From Candidatus Parabeggiatoa sp. nov. 2 (GTDB taxonomy: Bacteria; Pseudomonadota; Gammaproteobacteria; Beggiatoales; Beggiatoaceae), in contig NBMI01000028.1 in NCBI GenBank assembly GCA_002085445.1, positions 47,542 through 111,541 of the forward strand: DNA of 64,000 bases, in the 5' to 3' direction. A model generated the notes under the pieces. It was not told the origin of the DNA. It saw nothing but the letters and a program-made list of their open reading frames with translations, and searched no databases. Every line of letters starts with the position of its first letter. Position 1 is the first letter of the stretch. This document shows, one piece after another, positions 54,413 to 63,600 of this stretch. A program made the position numbers and the translations under genes.

Positions 54413-55765
54413 TCAGCGACGAGCTATAGGGCCCAAAAAACGCGCTTCTTCCGTAATCGTTAACGTTGGATTATCCAGCGCCGTTAATTGGAATGTGATC
54501 GTCATGCTGCGTTTCTGTAAATTTTGGGGATCAGCCGCTAAACGCACCGATAGCGTCATCACGCGCCCAGGTTCAACTTCAATCTCACGCTCTTTTACCA
54601 ATTGTAATCCATCAATACCCGTTGCTGTCACGTCATAAACATGGGGCCGGTTATCGATATTCATCACTCGTAGTCTATAAACATTTTCAATTAAACCACT
54701 ATCCGTTTTTATGAATAAACTGTTGCGATCACGAATCACGTTTAATTGTACCAGTGAACGTGTACTGATGGCGACACAGATGCCAATGAAGATAGCTAAC
54801 AAGATACCGCCATAAACAAAAATACGCGGTCTCAAAACCTGGGTGGGTTTGCCATTAAGAGTATTTTCGGTAGTGTAACGAATCAAACCTCTCGGATAAT
54901 TCATTTTATCCATGATTTCATCACACACGTCAATACAGGCGGAGCAACTAATACATTGGTATTGCAACCCGTCACGGATATCAATGCCGGTGGGACAAAC
55001 TTGTACACACATTGTGCAGTTGATGCAATCGCCTAAACCTTGTGCTTTATAATCGACATTACGTTTACGTCCCTTTCGCGGATCGCCGCGTTTTTCATCA
55101 TACGCGATAATCATCGTGTCTTTATCAAACATGGCACTTTGAAAATAAGTCGCAAACGCGTAAAACAATAGCCAAAAAGTTTCCCAATCACCGAGATTGA
55201 ATGCCATCACATCGACGGCTAATTCACGGATGGGCACGAAAAAACCCACAAAGGTGAAGCCGGTGAATAAAGCAAAGACAAGCCACAAGGTATGTTTAGT
55301 CGCTTTAAGGCGAAATTTGCGAACGGACATCGGTGCTTGCTCAAGTTTGAGTTGTTTAGGCCTATCGCCTTCGACTAAGCGTTCCATCCACAAAAAGGCA
55401 TCCGTCCAAATGGTTTGTGGACAGGCAAACCCACACCATAGCCGGCCGGCTAAAGAGGTAAAGAAAAACAGGGTAATACCAGCAAGAATCAATAAAAAGG
55501 CCAGATAAATGAAATCTTGAGGCCAGAAAGTGAGGCCAAAAATATGAAATTGACGCGCTGGGAGATCAAACAACACCGCTTGCCGGCCTTCCCATTGTAT
55601 CCAAGGGAAGATGTAGTAAATACCTAATAACACAATGCCACTTAAGGCTTTTAAACGGCTAAAAAATCCCAGCACAATGCGCGGATGGATTTTTTCACGC
55701 TTCGCGTAAAGGCCTTGTTGTTCCGTAGGCGGTGTGGCTTGAGCGTGAGTATTTGAGGGTTTCAT
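54413..55765 (-). CDS. ccoG: Cytochrome cbb3 oxidase accessory protein CcoG (FixG/RdxA)
   Basis: A 450-residue membrane ferredoxin-like protein. Four to five membrane segments, a CxxxCP copper-reductase motif (CGFACP, 111-116), then two [4Fe-4S] sites: CINCTMCVQVCP (247-258) and CISCSACIDVC (271-281). The C-terminal Ig-like (FixG_C) domain includes NVYRLRVMNIDNRPHVYDV. CcoG reduces Cu(II) for the CuB centre of cbb3 oxidases. Length is typical. The defence pair at 56.1-58.2 kb separates it from the rest of the cco genes. Confidence 0.95.
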   Translation of the reverse strand: MKPSNTHAQATPPTEQQGLYAKREKIHPRIVLGFFSRLKALSGIVLLGIYYIFPWIQWEGRQAVLFDLPARQFHIFGLTFWPQDFIYLAFLLILAGITLFFFTSLAGRLWCGFACPQTIWTDAFLWMERLVEGDRPKQLKLEQAPMSVRKFRLKATKHTLWLVFALFTGFTFVGFFVPIRELAVDVMAFNLGDWETFWLLFYAFATYFQSAMFDKDTMIIAYDEKRGDPRKGRKRNVDYKAQGLGDCINCTMCVQVCPTGIDIRDGLQYQCISCSACIDVCDEIMDKMNYPRGLIRYTTENTLNGKPTQVLRPRIFVYGGILLAIFIGICVAISTRSLVQLNVIRDRNSLFIKTDSGLIENVYRLRVMNIDNRPHVYDVTATGIDGLQLVKEREIEVEPGRVMTLSVRLAADPQNLQKRSMTITFQLTALDNPTLTITEEARFLGPIARR

Positions 55766-56105
55766 ACTAATTTTGGTACCTCTTATTTAAGTTTTGGGGA
55801 GGATCTCTGCCAGGGGCGGTGCCAGGGGCAACTGAAGAACAGGAGTCCAAACTTTAGTTTGGCAGGAGTCCTAATGACAGAAATTCGTTCGGCAGGTGCC
55901 GACGCGGCGGGAGACTATCCATTTTGAGGGCCATAAAACATTTTGAATGTTTTCAAATCAGGTTATGGCCCTCTGTCGCGCTTCATTGTTATACTTTTTG
56001 TAGGTGTTTTGTTACTTAACTTTAATGGCATTGAGCCCGCTGGTACAGTATTCATTCGTTTAGTACCAAAATGATCGTCGCTAAACTTCGTTACTTCGTT
56101 AGATT
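55766..56105. other. Spacer with GGGCCATAA hairpin
   Basis: GAGGGCCATAA...TTATGGCCCTC (about 55926-55972) is an 11-bp perfect hairpin around 'aacattttgaatgttttcaaatcagg'; a near copy is at 59996-60043. Also AAACTTTAGTTTGG at 55848. No gene seen. Confidence 0.6.
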
Positions 56106-56829
56106 CTATATCCCGTTTTGAGGAGATTGTGCAAGCACAGACTCAGCATAAGGTAAAAAATATATTCGGATTGTGCTAAAAAAAGCCGGGAGTGTTCCGT
56201 CTTGATTAACCGCAAGATTGTACTTAGCCATTTTTTCCAATACCGATTTTATTTGGTTGTCTGATGGGTTTTCGCCTAAATCTGCCAATTCAAGTTCAAA
56301 ATCTTCTTCGAGTTTTTCTAAAACCGTTTTTCGGGCTAAACACAGACGATCACAGTTGAGATTGAATGTATCTATTGTTGCTTCCACTTTTTTAGGATCA
56401 ATACCGGCTTGAAGGCAAGCATTTTCATTTACTTTCAGAGCACCCTCTTTAACCTTATTAACAATTCCTCCCTGTGGCTTTTGTGTTATTGAAAACAAGG
56501 CTGGTGAAATAGGCAAGTCACTGGGCTTTAGAATATCCTCATCCATCACATTATCATCTTTAGCTTCTCCACAACTACGGTTTTTCTTGATGGGAGGTAA
56601 ACAACGACTCTGATCAGGATGACGGGTTTTGGCACCATTCGTCTGAGTGCCTCCCTTGCAAGCTGCAAATAAATTAGTTATCTCAAACTTGAATAAGTTC
56701 GCTGTAAGCTTCATATTCTTCATTCTTAAAAGTATTCCAATCTCGCTTATCTCGTGTTTCAGGAGGATAGGCTTTTAAAAACGGTTGTAAGCTCGCAGGT
56801 ACCGTATCAATTTGCTTAACTTTTTTCAT
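56106..56829 (-). pseudogene. PtuB-like HNH nuclease (TIGR02646-like), catalytic segment deleted and frameshifted
   Basis: The 5' part starts at ATG 56829, overlapping the ATPase stop (ATGA), and reads KKVKQIDTVPASLQPFLKAY, then DWNTFKNEEYEAYSELIQV, with a stop at 56683. In another frame (ATG 56723 to 56106) the family continues with FEITNLFAACKGGTQTN...SCGEAKDDNVMDEDILKPSDLP...CLQAGIDPKKVEATIDTFNLNCDRLCLARKTVLEKL, typical of the TIGR02646 retron/Septu HNH proteins. The expected middle, with the CxYC zinc cysteines and the EH catalytic pair (about 40 residues), is missing at the junction near 56690. The nuclease is therefore inactive even if the frame were restored. Confidence 0.72.
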
Positions 56830-58160
56830 GAGCTTTGCTTCCCGTAACGTACCCGCTGCCGACGAATTTCCATATCGGCTTTAATTAATATCGGATCATG
56901 AGGAGATTCTTGATTAAGTTCCTGACGCAACTTTAAAGCTTCCTGACTTTCTCCTTGATTGTTTTCAATCAAATCATAGTATTTTCCGAGTAATTCGGTA
57001 AATTTGTTTTTCTCTGCCGGTGGGCGCTCATTAACGCCCATGATTTCAACCAGCAACCGCCCACTTTCCGCACCATAAGAAGAAGTCGCCTGTTCAGCAA
57101 TGACATTATCATTTTGCCGGGTTAGCAACACAATATGTGCCGGCTTGATAGTTGTTAGAACTTGTGCGCTATGGGTGGTAACGATAAATTGTGTCTTGGG
57201 GAATGTTTCTATGAGATCAATTAATACCTGTTGTTGCCAAATGGGATGCAAATGTAAGTCAACTTCATCAATGAGCACGATGGCTTCTGATTGTTGGATG
57301 GCTTTTTCATGGAGATGAGGGTTTGCTTGTGCCATACGTCGTGCTAAATCTAAAGCTAAAGTAGTACGGTAGCCATCACTGAGTTGATTGAGTGACAATT
57401 TTTCTTGATGCCCACCCTTGTATTCAAATGTGACTATTAAGCGTAACGGATTAATGAGTGTGCGTGGGTTTGAACAGCCGGGCATCATTTGACAGATCGC
57501 TTGACGCACTGATTCTAATACGGGCAGACGATATTCAAAATCACGTTGTTTGGTTTGTTCTCTTCGTTCAATGTCTTCCTGAAAAGCAAACCATTCTATC
57601 ATTGTTTGAAAACGTTGGGTTGCCACTAACGCATTTTCTAATGCTTTGAAACGATTGAAGTTTTTATTAAAATCACGTTGTAGAGAAGACGATAACACGG
57701 CACGATCAGTGCCATAGTAGGCGATGACTGGTAAGTGGGTTGGTTTTCTATCTTGAACGTCGTTGATGATGTTTTCCAAAAAGTGATGAAGCTTGCCTAG
57801 TTTTTTATCTGGTGGGATTGCTTGTTGAGTTCGTTTGTTCTGATCGCGTTTTTTAGTTATATCCCAAATGATGCCTTCGGCACTTTCAAGAGTCACACGA
57901 GTATAAGGTGCTTGATTGGGTGCTTGATCGTCTTTTAATTCGGTTGTCAGTTCTTCTCGAATGTCGCTTGGACGAAACTTTATCCCACTTACGTTAGGCA
58001 ACCGAGTTAATATCGCGCCTAAACCAATCGCAATGGCATCCAAAATGGTTGTTTTACCGGCAGCGTTGTTGCCGACTAATACGGTTAGTTGGGGATTGAG
58101 TGGTAAGTCTAATTTGTTAATGAGACGAAAATTGTCAATTGTGATGCGGCTGATTTTCAT
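56826..58160 (-). CDS. PtuA-like AAA/ABC ATPase (Septu / retron-effector type)
   Basis: A 444-residue ATPase from the ATG at 58160 (MKISRITIDNFRLINKLDL; an in-frame GTG 11 codons upstream is less likely). Walker A GNNAAGKTT (30-38), signature-like LNQLSDGYRTTLALDLARR, Walker B AIVLIDEVDLHLHP, H-loop FIVTTHSAQVL. The C-terminal LLVEIMGVNERP...ELLGKYYDLIE...EALKLRQEL...LIKADMEIRRQR is the tail typical of ATPases paired with TIGR02646 HNH proteins. In Septu, PtuA senses infection and PtuB cuts nucleic acid. The stop overlaps the ptuB start. No reverse transcriptase is nearby, so it is a two-gene Septu-like unit. Confidence 0.8.
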   Translation of the reverse strand: MKISRITIDNFRLINKLDLPLNPQLTVLVGNNAAGKTTILDAIAIGLGAILTRLPNVSGIKFRPSDIREELTTELKDDQAPNQAPYTRVTLESAEGIIWDITKKRDQNKRTQQAIPPDKKLGKLHHFLENIINDVQDRKPTHLPVIAYYGTDRAVLSSSLQRDFNKNFNRFKALENALVATQRFQTMIEWFAFQEDIERREQTKQRDFEYRLPVLESVRQAICQMMPGCSNPRTLINPLRLIVTFEYKGGHQEKLSLNQLSDGYRTTLALDLARRMAQANPHLHEKAIQQSEAIVLIDEVDLHLHPIWQQQVLIDLIETFPKTQFIVTTHSAQVLTTIKPAHIVLLTRQNDNVIAEQATSSYGAESGRLLVEIMGVNERPPAEKNKFTELLGKYYDLIENNQGESQEALKLRQELNQESPHDPILIKADMEIRRQRVRYGKQSS

Positions 58161-58220
58161 CGTTTTTTTTAACAAGCCAATTGTCACTGGCACGAGTTGT
58201 TTGATTCATCGTATTCTTCA

Positions 58221-58403
58221 ATAGCTACAGGGATTCGTTATAATAACGGATTTTAAAACAATAACTACAGGGATTCGTTATAATAACGGATTTTAAAACA
58301 ATAACTACAGGGATTCGTTATAATAACGTAACTACAGGGATTCGTTATAATAACGGATTTTAACCCAATAACTACAGGGATTCGTTATAATAACGGATTT
58401 TAA
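58221..58403. repeat. Tandem array of five ~40-bp units upstream of the PtuA-like gene
   Basis: Unit 'ataactacagggattcgttataataacggattttaaaaca'; copies start at 58221, 58261, 58301 (cut to 28 bp), about 58328 and 58367. Each contains CGTTATAATAACG, a 6-bp inverted repeat around one A that includes TATAAT. The near end is 60 bp before the ATPase start. No spacers, so not CRISPR. It could be an operator/promoter array or plain tandem DNA. Confidence 0.75.
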
Positions 58404-58516
58404 AGCGGTTCTTCGCTAAACGAAGCCTTTCGCGCATCAATCAATATTGTCATTTTTCATTTTTCATTTTTCATTAGTCTCGTGTCATGCGCTGAATTAG
58501 TAATTGGTGCTAATGT

Positions 58517-59284
58517 CTATTCAGAAGATGAATCATGCTTATGATGAGGTGGCATCGGTAAAGTCTGCTCAGAAGATGAGTCCTGCTTAGAATCATGTTT
58601 ATGATGAGGTGGCATAAACAGAATCATTAAACCAAATAAAATGACTATTGTGCCGGCAATTCGACGGACAATCAGTCGGTGAGCAAAGCGCGTTAGCCAT
58701 TGGGCGGTTGCTCCCATTGTTAGTAACATCGGTAACGTGCCTAAGCCAAACGCTAACATTAATAGTCCACCGTGCCATGCGCTATTTGATGCTAAGGCAA
58801 AAAATAAAATGGCATAGACTAATCCACAGGGTAACCAGCCCCAGACTAAACCCAGTCCAAGTGCTTGTAATGGATGTTTGACGGGCAGAAAACGTCGCCC
58901 GAACGGTTCAATTTTGCGCCAAAGATAGCTACCGCCTTTTTCTAATAGGGTTAAAGCTTGCCACCATGCGCCTAGATATAATCCTAAGGCGATCATGAAT
59001 AAGCCCGATACCCACATCGCAACGCTACGGGGATTCTCTAGCGGCAACCATTGTGCAAATTGTTGTCCTAAAAAACCTACCAACAGCCCGGCAATCGTAT
59101 AGCTGCCAATGCGCCCAACATTATAAGTTAGCAAATAGGGCGTTAAGCGTAGAAACGATTGTCGCACATTGTCGGGTAAATTCATCGTCAACATGCCAAC
59201 AATGCCGCCACACATGCCAACGCAGTGTGTCGAACCCACTAGCCCGGCGATAAAGGCGGATAATAACGTTAGTTCAGTTGTCAT
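58517..59284 (-). CDS. UreH-like (TauE/SafE-related) membrane protein of the cco cluster
   Basis: A 255-residue membrane protein with about six segments. GSTHCVGMCGGIVGML (18-33; His20, Cys21, Cys25) is the signature of the UreH-like transmembrane domain found next to ccoNOQP/ccoGHIS in many proteobacteria, with likely metal transport or maturation roles; RIAGTIVILFGLMILF is the last segment. The C-terminus is His-rich (PPHHKHDSKQDSSSEQTLPMPPHHKHDSSSE), an exact internal duplication that could bind copper or nickel. Lies between ccoP and ccoG on the same strand. Confidence 0.85.
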   Translation of the reverse strand: MTTELTLLSAFIAGLVGSTHCVGMCGGIVGMLTMNLPDNVRQSFLRLTPYLLTYNVGRIGSYTIAGLLVGFLGQQFAQWLPLENPRSVAMWVSGLFMIALGLYLGAWWQALTLLEKGGSYLWRKIEPFGRRFLPVKHPLQALGLGLVWGWLPCGLVYAILFFALASNSAWHGGLLMLAFGLGTLPMLLTMGATAQWLTRFAHRLIVRRIAGTIVILFGLMILFMPPHHKHDSKQDSSSEQTLPMPPHHKHDSSSE

Positions 59285-59726
59285 AAGAGGATAGTTAATT
59301 AGTGCAACAAAGCGGAAACTTCGTTACCTTCGCTGAGCGAGGATAAGTTTCAATACCAAGAGTTCCAAAACTAAAGTACCTTAAAAGGTACTAAATGTTC
59401 TTTAGATTGGATTAGTCGGCTTTAGCCGACAGTAGCCGCTTTCTTGTACTAGTCACTAAAGCGACTACTACAAACTTCAGTCGCTAAAGCGACTACTACA
59501 AACTTCAGTCGCTAAAGCGACTACTACAAACTTCAGTCGCTAAAGCGACTACTACAAACTTCAGCCGCACGAAAAAATAAACTTTCAATTCTTCTTCATT
59601 CCTGTCCCAAACATGATCTAACAACTTTTAAGATAATTGCGTTAATTGCTGTTCTTCAGTCGATATCAGAGATGTCATCCTAAAATTTATATACTTATCA
59701 TTAATTGAGTCATTTTTCATTTTTCA
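59285..59726. repeat. Spacer with AGTCGCTAAAGCGACT array
   Basis: 59450-59570: four head-to-tail copies of 'cagtcgctaaagcgactactacaaactt', each a 7-bp palindrome around AA with the 'actacaaac' tail seen elsewhere. A related CGGCTTTAGCCG palindrome lies at about 59420. No gene seen. Confidence 0.75.
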
Positions 59727-59921
59727 TTAGTATAATACCAATGCCTTATGTTTGCGAATTAACATGTCAGCGAGGTTAAACTGACTTTTTTCTAGGACTT
59801 TTTCTAGCTTTGAGCGTAACTCTATCGCTTCCGCACTGTCGTATTGCCCATGATTGACCAAATACAAATAGCGATTGTATTCTTCAACTTCTGGAATAAG
59901 CGCGGCGCTTGCAAGCATCAC
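59727..59921 (-). pseudogene. C-terminal relic of a PtuA-like ATPase (possible)
   Basis: 64 codons: IPEVEEYNRYLYLVNHGQYD, then SAEAIELRSKLEKVLEKSQF and NLADMLIRKHKALVLY. Pattern Y..L...GQ..S.EA..LR..LE......L.ADM.IR matches the end of the ATPase at 56826-58160 (YYDLIENNQGESQEALKLRQEL...LIKADMEIRRQ). No ribosome-binding site and nothing of the ATPase core remains, and the 5' edge is 'gcgcttgcaagcatcacttgcgtgcgtta', a repeat. Alternatively a small unrelated protein. Confidence 0.4.
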
Positions 59922-60061
59922 TTGCGTGCGTTAATTCTTAGCATTATAACTCTGTGATACTCTGTGGCACTCGGTGAACTCTGAAAAAATGGGTTGGGGG
60001 CCATAAAACGTTTTGAATGTTTTCAAATCAAATTATGGCCCACAAATTCTTAATTCAACCC

Positions 60062-61018
60062 TTAATCCGCATTATCAAGCGATAAACTATAAATATAAGT
60101 CGCTAACAAGTGAACTTTCGCATCAGCCACTTTAGCATCAGCCACTTTAGCATTGCCCAACAATTTACCGTGCGCGGGCATTTTACCTTGACGGCCTTTT
60201 GTAATCGTTTCTGTTATGACGGCTTCTGAACCACCATAAAGCCAAATCTTATCCGTCAAGTTCGGCGCACCCATGGCTTGATTACCTTTGCCCTCCATAC
60301 CATGACAAGCAAAGCAGATTCGCTTAAAGTGCTTCTGCCCTTCAGCCGCGGCCGCTTGATCATGTTGTTTCCCACTTAAACGCAGCACATATTGCGCCAC
60401 ATTGTTGATATCAGCTTCACTTTTGAGGCCGTTTGCCGCAGCCGCCGGCATCATCCCTTGACGACCATTCTTAATAGTGGTTTCGATAGTCGCCGGGCTA
60501 CCACCATAGAGCCAATCATTATCGCGCAAGTTAGGAAAGCCAGAGACACCACGCGCATCTGAACCATGACAGGCAGTACAGTAAGTCATATATAAACTAT
60601 GACCCAATTTGACCGCATTCTTATTCTTAGCCAAGGCCGTTATCGGTTCCCCAGCATACTTTGCATAAATCGGCCAATAGCGAGTGTCGGCCGCATCCAT
60701 TTCCAGTTGGTACTCCTTCAGCTCACTCCATTTCAAGTAGCCGGCATATGAGCCTAAGCCTGGATAGAGTATCAAATAGATGATACTGAATATCAAGGTA
60801 ATGTAGAACATATTCAACCACCAGCGAGGTAGGGGGTTGTTATATTCTTCAAGGGTTTCATCCCAAACATGGCCCATCGTTTCGACTTTATCGCCGGTTT
60901 TTTTAAAGTCAGCGCCTAACCATAAAATCAGGCCAAAACAGGCGAGAATCCCACCTAAGGTTGAGATGATAATAAACCATTCCCAAAATTGACTGGTAAA
61001 AAGCGTTTCTTCAAACAT
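60062..61018 (-). CDS. ccoP: cbb3-type cytochrome c oxidase, di-heme subunit CcoP
   Basis: A 318-residue subunit passing electrons to CcoN. Two N-terminal membrane segments (WEWFIIISTLGGILACFGLILWLG; MFYITLIFSIIYLILYPGLG), then two cytochrome c domains with CTACH (147-151) and CFACH (235-239) and axial-ligand regions GMMPAA and GKMPAHG. Residues 290-301 (AKVADAKVADAK) come from a 15-bp tandem repeat at 60118-60150 absent from typical CcoP, and the last codons (DNAD, stop) fall in 'cccttaatccgcattatc', an ATGCGAAT-family repeat end. Last gene of ccoNOQP, 228 bp after ccoQ. Confidence 0.96.
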   Translation of the reverse strand: MFEETLFTSQFWEWFIIISTLGGILACFGLILWLGADFKKTGDKVETMGHVWDETLEEYNNPLPRWWLNMFYITLIFSIIYLILYPGLGSYAGYLKWSELKEYQLEMDAADTRYWPIYAKYAGEPITALAKNKNAVKLGHSLYMTYCTACHGSDARGVSGFPNLRDNDWLYGGSPATIETTIKNGRQGMMPAAAANGLKSEADINNVAQYVLRLSGKQHDQAAAAEGQKHFKRICFACHGMEGKGNQAMGAPNLTDKIWLYGGSEAVITETITKGRQGKMPAHGKLLGNAKVADAKVADAKVHLLATYIYSLSLDNAD

Positions 61019-61246
61019 GATGCTCTCCTTTCTCGGCTAAAGTTTTTTCTTGACGTTCTTGACTTTAGCCAAAGCTAAGGATCGGCTAAAAAATAACTTC
61101 CGCCATCTAAAAGCTAAAGTACCCTAAAGGGCACTGTACCTATTTTGGGGAAATTAAGCTAAAAAATAACTTCCGCCAACATCTAAAAACTAAGGTACGT
61201 CTCAGAGCACGGTACCTATTTTGGGGAAATTAAATTTTCTTCGATC
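61019..61246. other. Intra-operon spacer with duplicated segment
   Basis: 'ggctaaaaaataacttccgcca..tctaaaa.ctaa.gta' followed by 'ggtacctattttggggaaatta' occurs twice (about 61083-61148 and 61149-61230). It lengthens the normally tight ccoQ-ccoP junction. Confidence 0.6.
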
Positions 61247-61435
61247 CTAAGGTTTTTTGTTGGCTTTCTTCTCTAAAACAGTTGCTTCAACAGAATCATC
61301 GTCATCTAGGGGTAGGCGAGCCGCTTCGTCAAACTCAGGTTTGCGCTTGCGGCTATACGCCCACACCACGATACCAAAAAAGATGACCATGACTAGAATC
61401 GTCCAAACGGACTGAAAAAGTGTCATGATATCCAA
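61247..61435 (-). CDS. ccoQ: cbb3-type cytochrome c oxidase subunit CcoQ
   Basis: A 62-residue single-span protein (WTILVMVIFFGIVVWAYSRKRKPEFDEAARLPLDDDD), the FixQ/CcoQ pattern of one membrane helix followed by an acidic tail. It stabilises the CcoP-CcoNO interaction. Starts 3 bp after ccoO ends. Confidence 0.93.
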   Translation of the reverse strand: MDIMTLFQSVWTILVMVIFFGIVVWAYSRKRKPEFDEAARLPLDDDDSVEATVLEKKANKKP

Positions 61436-61438
61436 AAC

Positions 61439-62059
61439 TTACCTCACTTTTTTCAGGGCTGTCCCTAAGTTTTGCAGATAAGCGATAAGGGCTTGCATCT
61501 CGGTTTTGCCTTCCACTGCTTGAGGCGCGTTGTCAATGTCCTCTTCGGTGTAAGGATGCCCCAACCAATCTTTTAGCACCCGCATCTTGTGTTGAACTTC
61601 TTCGCCATCAACAACATTGTCCTCCAGCGAAGGATAACCGGGCATCACTGATTCTGGCACCACATCGCGTGGATTGATCAAATGGGTATAGTGCCAATCA
61701 TCACTATAACGCCCACCGACACGGTGTAAATCGGGGCCGGTTCGTTTAGAACCCCATTGGAAGGGCCGATCATAAACAAATTCACCGGCCACTGAATAGT
61801 GCCCATAGCGTTCCGTTTCGGCTCTAAAAGGGCGAATCATTTGGGAATGACACACCATGCAAGATTCACGAATATAAATATCGCGCCCAGCCAATTGCAG
61901 TGCCGGGTAAGGCTTTAAGCCATCTACCGGCTCTGTCATTGACTTCATAAAAAATAGCGGCACGATTTGCACTAAGCCACCAATACTCACCACCACGGTG
62001 ATGAGAATGATCATTAAACCCACATTTTTTTCAACTTTTTCATGTCCAGTTGCCATCAT
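61439..62059 (-). CDS. ccoO: cbb3-type cytochrome c oxidase, mono-heme subunit CcoO
   Basis: A 206-residue subunit with one N-terminal membrane anchor ([25 protein letters not shown]) and one heme c site, CMVCH (67-71), in [33 protein letters not shown], a CcoO hallmark. Distal Met is in [11 protein letters not shown]. Twelve bp after ccoN. Confidence 0.97.
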   Translation of the reverse strand: MMATGHEKVEKNVGLMIILITVVVSIGGLVQIVPLFFMKSMTEPVDGLKPYPALQLAGRDIYIRESCMVCHSQMIRPFRAETERYGHYSVAGEFVYDRPFQWGSKRTGPDLHRVGGRYSDDWHYTHLINPRDVVPESVMPGYPSLEDNVVDGEEVQHKMRVLKDWLGHPYTEEDIDNAPQAVEGKTEMQALIAYLQNLGTALKKVR

Positions 62060-62070
62060 TAATCTCCTAA

Positions 62071-63525
62071 TTAGTGTGCCAAAGCCGGGGCAACAACGGC
62101 ATCATTCACTTCGGTCACTTTAGGACTCGTCACCGTTTTGAAGATGTTGTAAGCCATCACCAGCATACCAATGAAGAAGAACATACCTCCTAACCAACGA
62201 ATGACGTAGTAAGGATGCATGGCTTGCACTGATTCCACAAAGCTATAAGTCAAAGTCCCGTCTGGATTGACGGCACGCCACATCAGCCCTTGCATAATGC
62301 CAGAAACCCACATTGCGGTAATATATAACACCACACCAATTGTGGCTATCCAGAAATGCACTTCAACCAGTTTAAGGCTGTGCAGTTCACGTCCAAACAA
62401 ACGCGGAATCAAGTAGTACATGCTCCCCATTGTTATCATCGCTACCCAGCCAAGGGCACCGGAATGCACATGTCCAATCGTCCAATCGGTATAGTGTGAC
62501 AAGGCATTGACTGTCTTAATGGCCATCATCGGCCCTTCAAAAGTGGACATGCCATAGAAGGAAACGGCTACAATCATGAAACGCAAAATGGGATCGCTAC
62601 GCAATTTTTCCCACGCGCCCGATAAAGTCATAATGCCGTTAATCATACCGCCCCAAGACGGTGCCAGCAGAATCAGAGACATCACCATGCCGAGAGATTG
62701 CGTCCAATCGGGTAAGGCGCTGTAATGTAAGTGATGGGGGCCGGCCCAAATGTAGGTAAAAATCAAGGCCCAGAAGTGAACAATTGATAACCGATAAGAA
62801 TAGACTGGCCGTTGTGCTTGTTTAGGCACAAAATAGTACATCATGCCTAAAAAGCCGGCGGTTAAGAAAAACCCGACTGCATTGTGACCATACCACCATT
62901 GCACCATGGCATCTTGTACGCCCGCGTAGGCGGAGTAAGATTTCCACATCGAAACGGGAATGGCTAGGTTATTGAAAATATGCAAAATCGCAATCGTGAT
63001 GATAAAGGCCCCATAGAACCAGTTAGCCACATAAATATGTGACGCACGACGCTTCACAATCGTTCCAAAGAACACAATGGCATACGCCACCCAAACGACG
63101 GCAATCAGCAGATCAATAGGCCACTCCAACTCTGCGTATTCTTTAGTGGTGGTATAGCCCAACGGCAGAGTAATGGCCGCCAAAACAATGACTAATTGCC
63201 AGCCCCAAAATGTAAAGCCGGCTAATTTGTCTGAGATTAATCGCACATGACAAGTGCGTTGCACGACATAATAAGAAGTCGCAAATAAGGCCGAGCCGCC
63301 AAAGGCGAAAATCACGGCATTGGTATGCAACGGCCGTAAACGACCAAAGGTAAAGTTAGGCACATCAAAAATGTTATTTAGCCAAGGCCAAGCCAGTTCG
63401 GCGGCGATATAGACACCTACCGCCATGCCGACAATACCCCACACTATGGTCATAATGGCAAATTGCCTAATCACTTTATAGTTGTAGGTTTCTTGGCCCG
63501 CTACAGAGGTTGCGGGTTCCGCCAT
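62071..63525 (-). CDS. ccoN: cbb3-type cytochrome c oxidase, catalytic subunit CcoN
   Basis: A 484-residue heme-copper oxidase subunit I of the C family with about 12 membrane segments. Heme and CuB ligand regions: [17 protein letters not shown] (His for heme b), [25 protein letters not shown] (CuB His and the cross-linked Tyr region), [17 protein letters not shown] (CuB His pair) and [16 protein letters not shown] (heme His). It reduces O2 at very low concentration while pumping protons. GAGGAG lies 10 nt before the ATG. First gene of ccoNOQP. Confidence 0.98.
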   Translation of the reverse strand: MAEPATSVAGQETYNYKVIRQFAIMTIVWGIVGMAVGVYIAAELAWPWLNNIFDVPNFTFGRLRPLHTNAVIFAFGGSALFATSYYVVQRTCHVRLISDKLAGFTFWGWQLVIVLAAITLPLGYTTTKEYAELEWPIDLLIAVVWVAYAIVFFGTIVKRRASHIYVANWFYGAFIITIAILHIFNNLAIPVSMWKSYSAYAGVQDAMVQWWYGHNAVGFFLTAGFLGMMYYFVPKQAQRPVYSYRLSIVHFWALIFTYIWAGPHHLHYSALPDWTQSLGMVMSLILLAPSWGGMINGIMTLSGAWEKLRSDPILRFMIVAVSFYGMSTFEGPMMAIKTVNALSHYTDWTIGHVHSGALGWVAMITMGSMYYLIPRLFGRELHSLKLVEVHFWIATIGVVLYITAMWVSGIMQGLMWRAVNPDGTLTYSFVESVQAMHPYYVIRWLGGMFFFIGMLVMAYNIFKTVTSPKVTEVNDAVVAPALAH

Positions 63526-63564
63526 AACGTTCAGTTCTCCTCAATCAAAAAGGCAGTTTGTTAG

Positions 63565-63578
63565 TTGAGATAAATCAA
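63565..63578 (-). promoter_or_regulatory. Second FNR/ANR-like box in the ccoN leader
   Basis: TTGAGATAAATCAA has one mismatch to TTGAT-N4-ATCAA. It lies about 16-29 bp downstream of the inferred start, so if bound it would repress or modulate rather than activate. Confidence 0.4.
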
Positions 63579-63600
63579 CATCAAAAACGTGAAGGCGCGT

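Noticed and set aside
58221..58403. Possible CRISPR or retron msr-msd region next to a defence gene
   Set aside because: Repeats are head-to-tail without spacers and there is no reverse transcriptase in the window.
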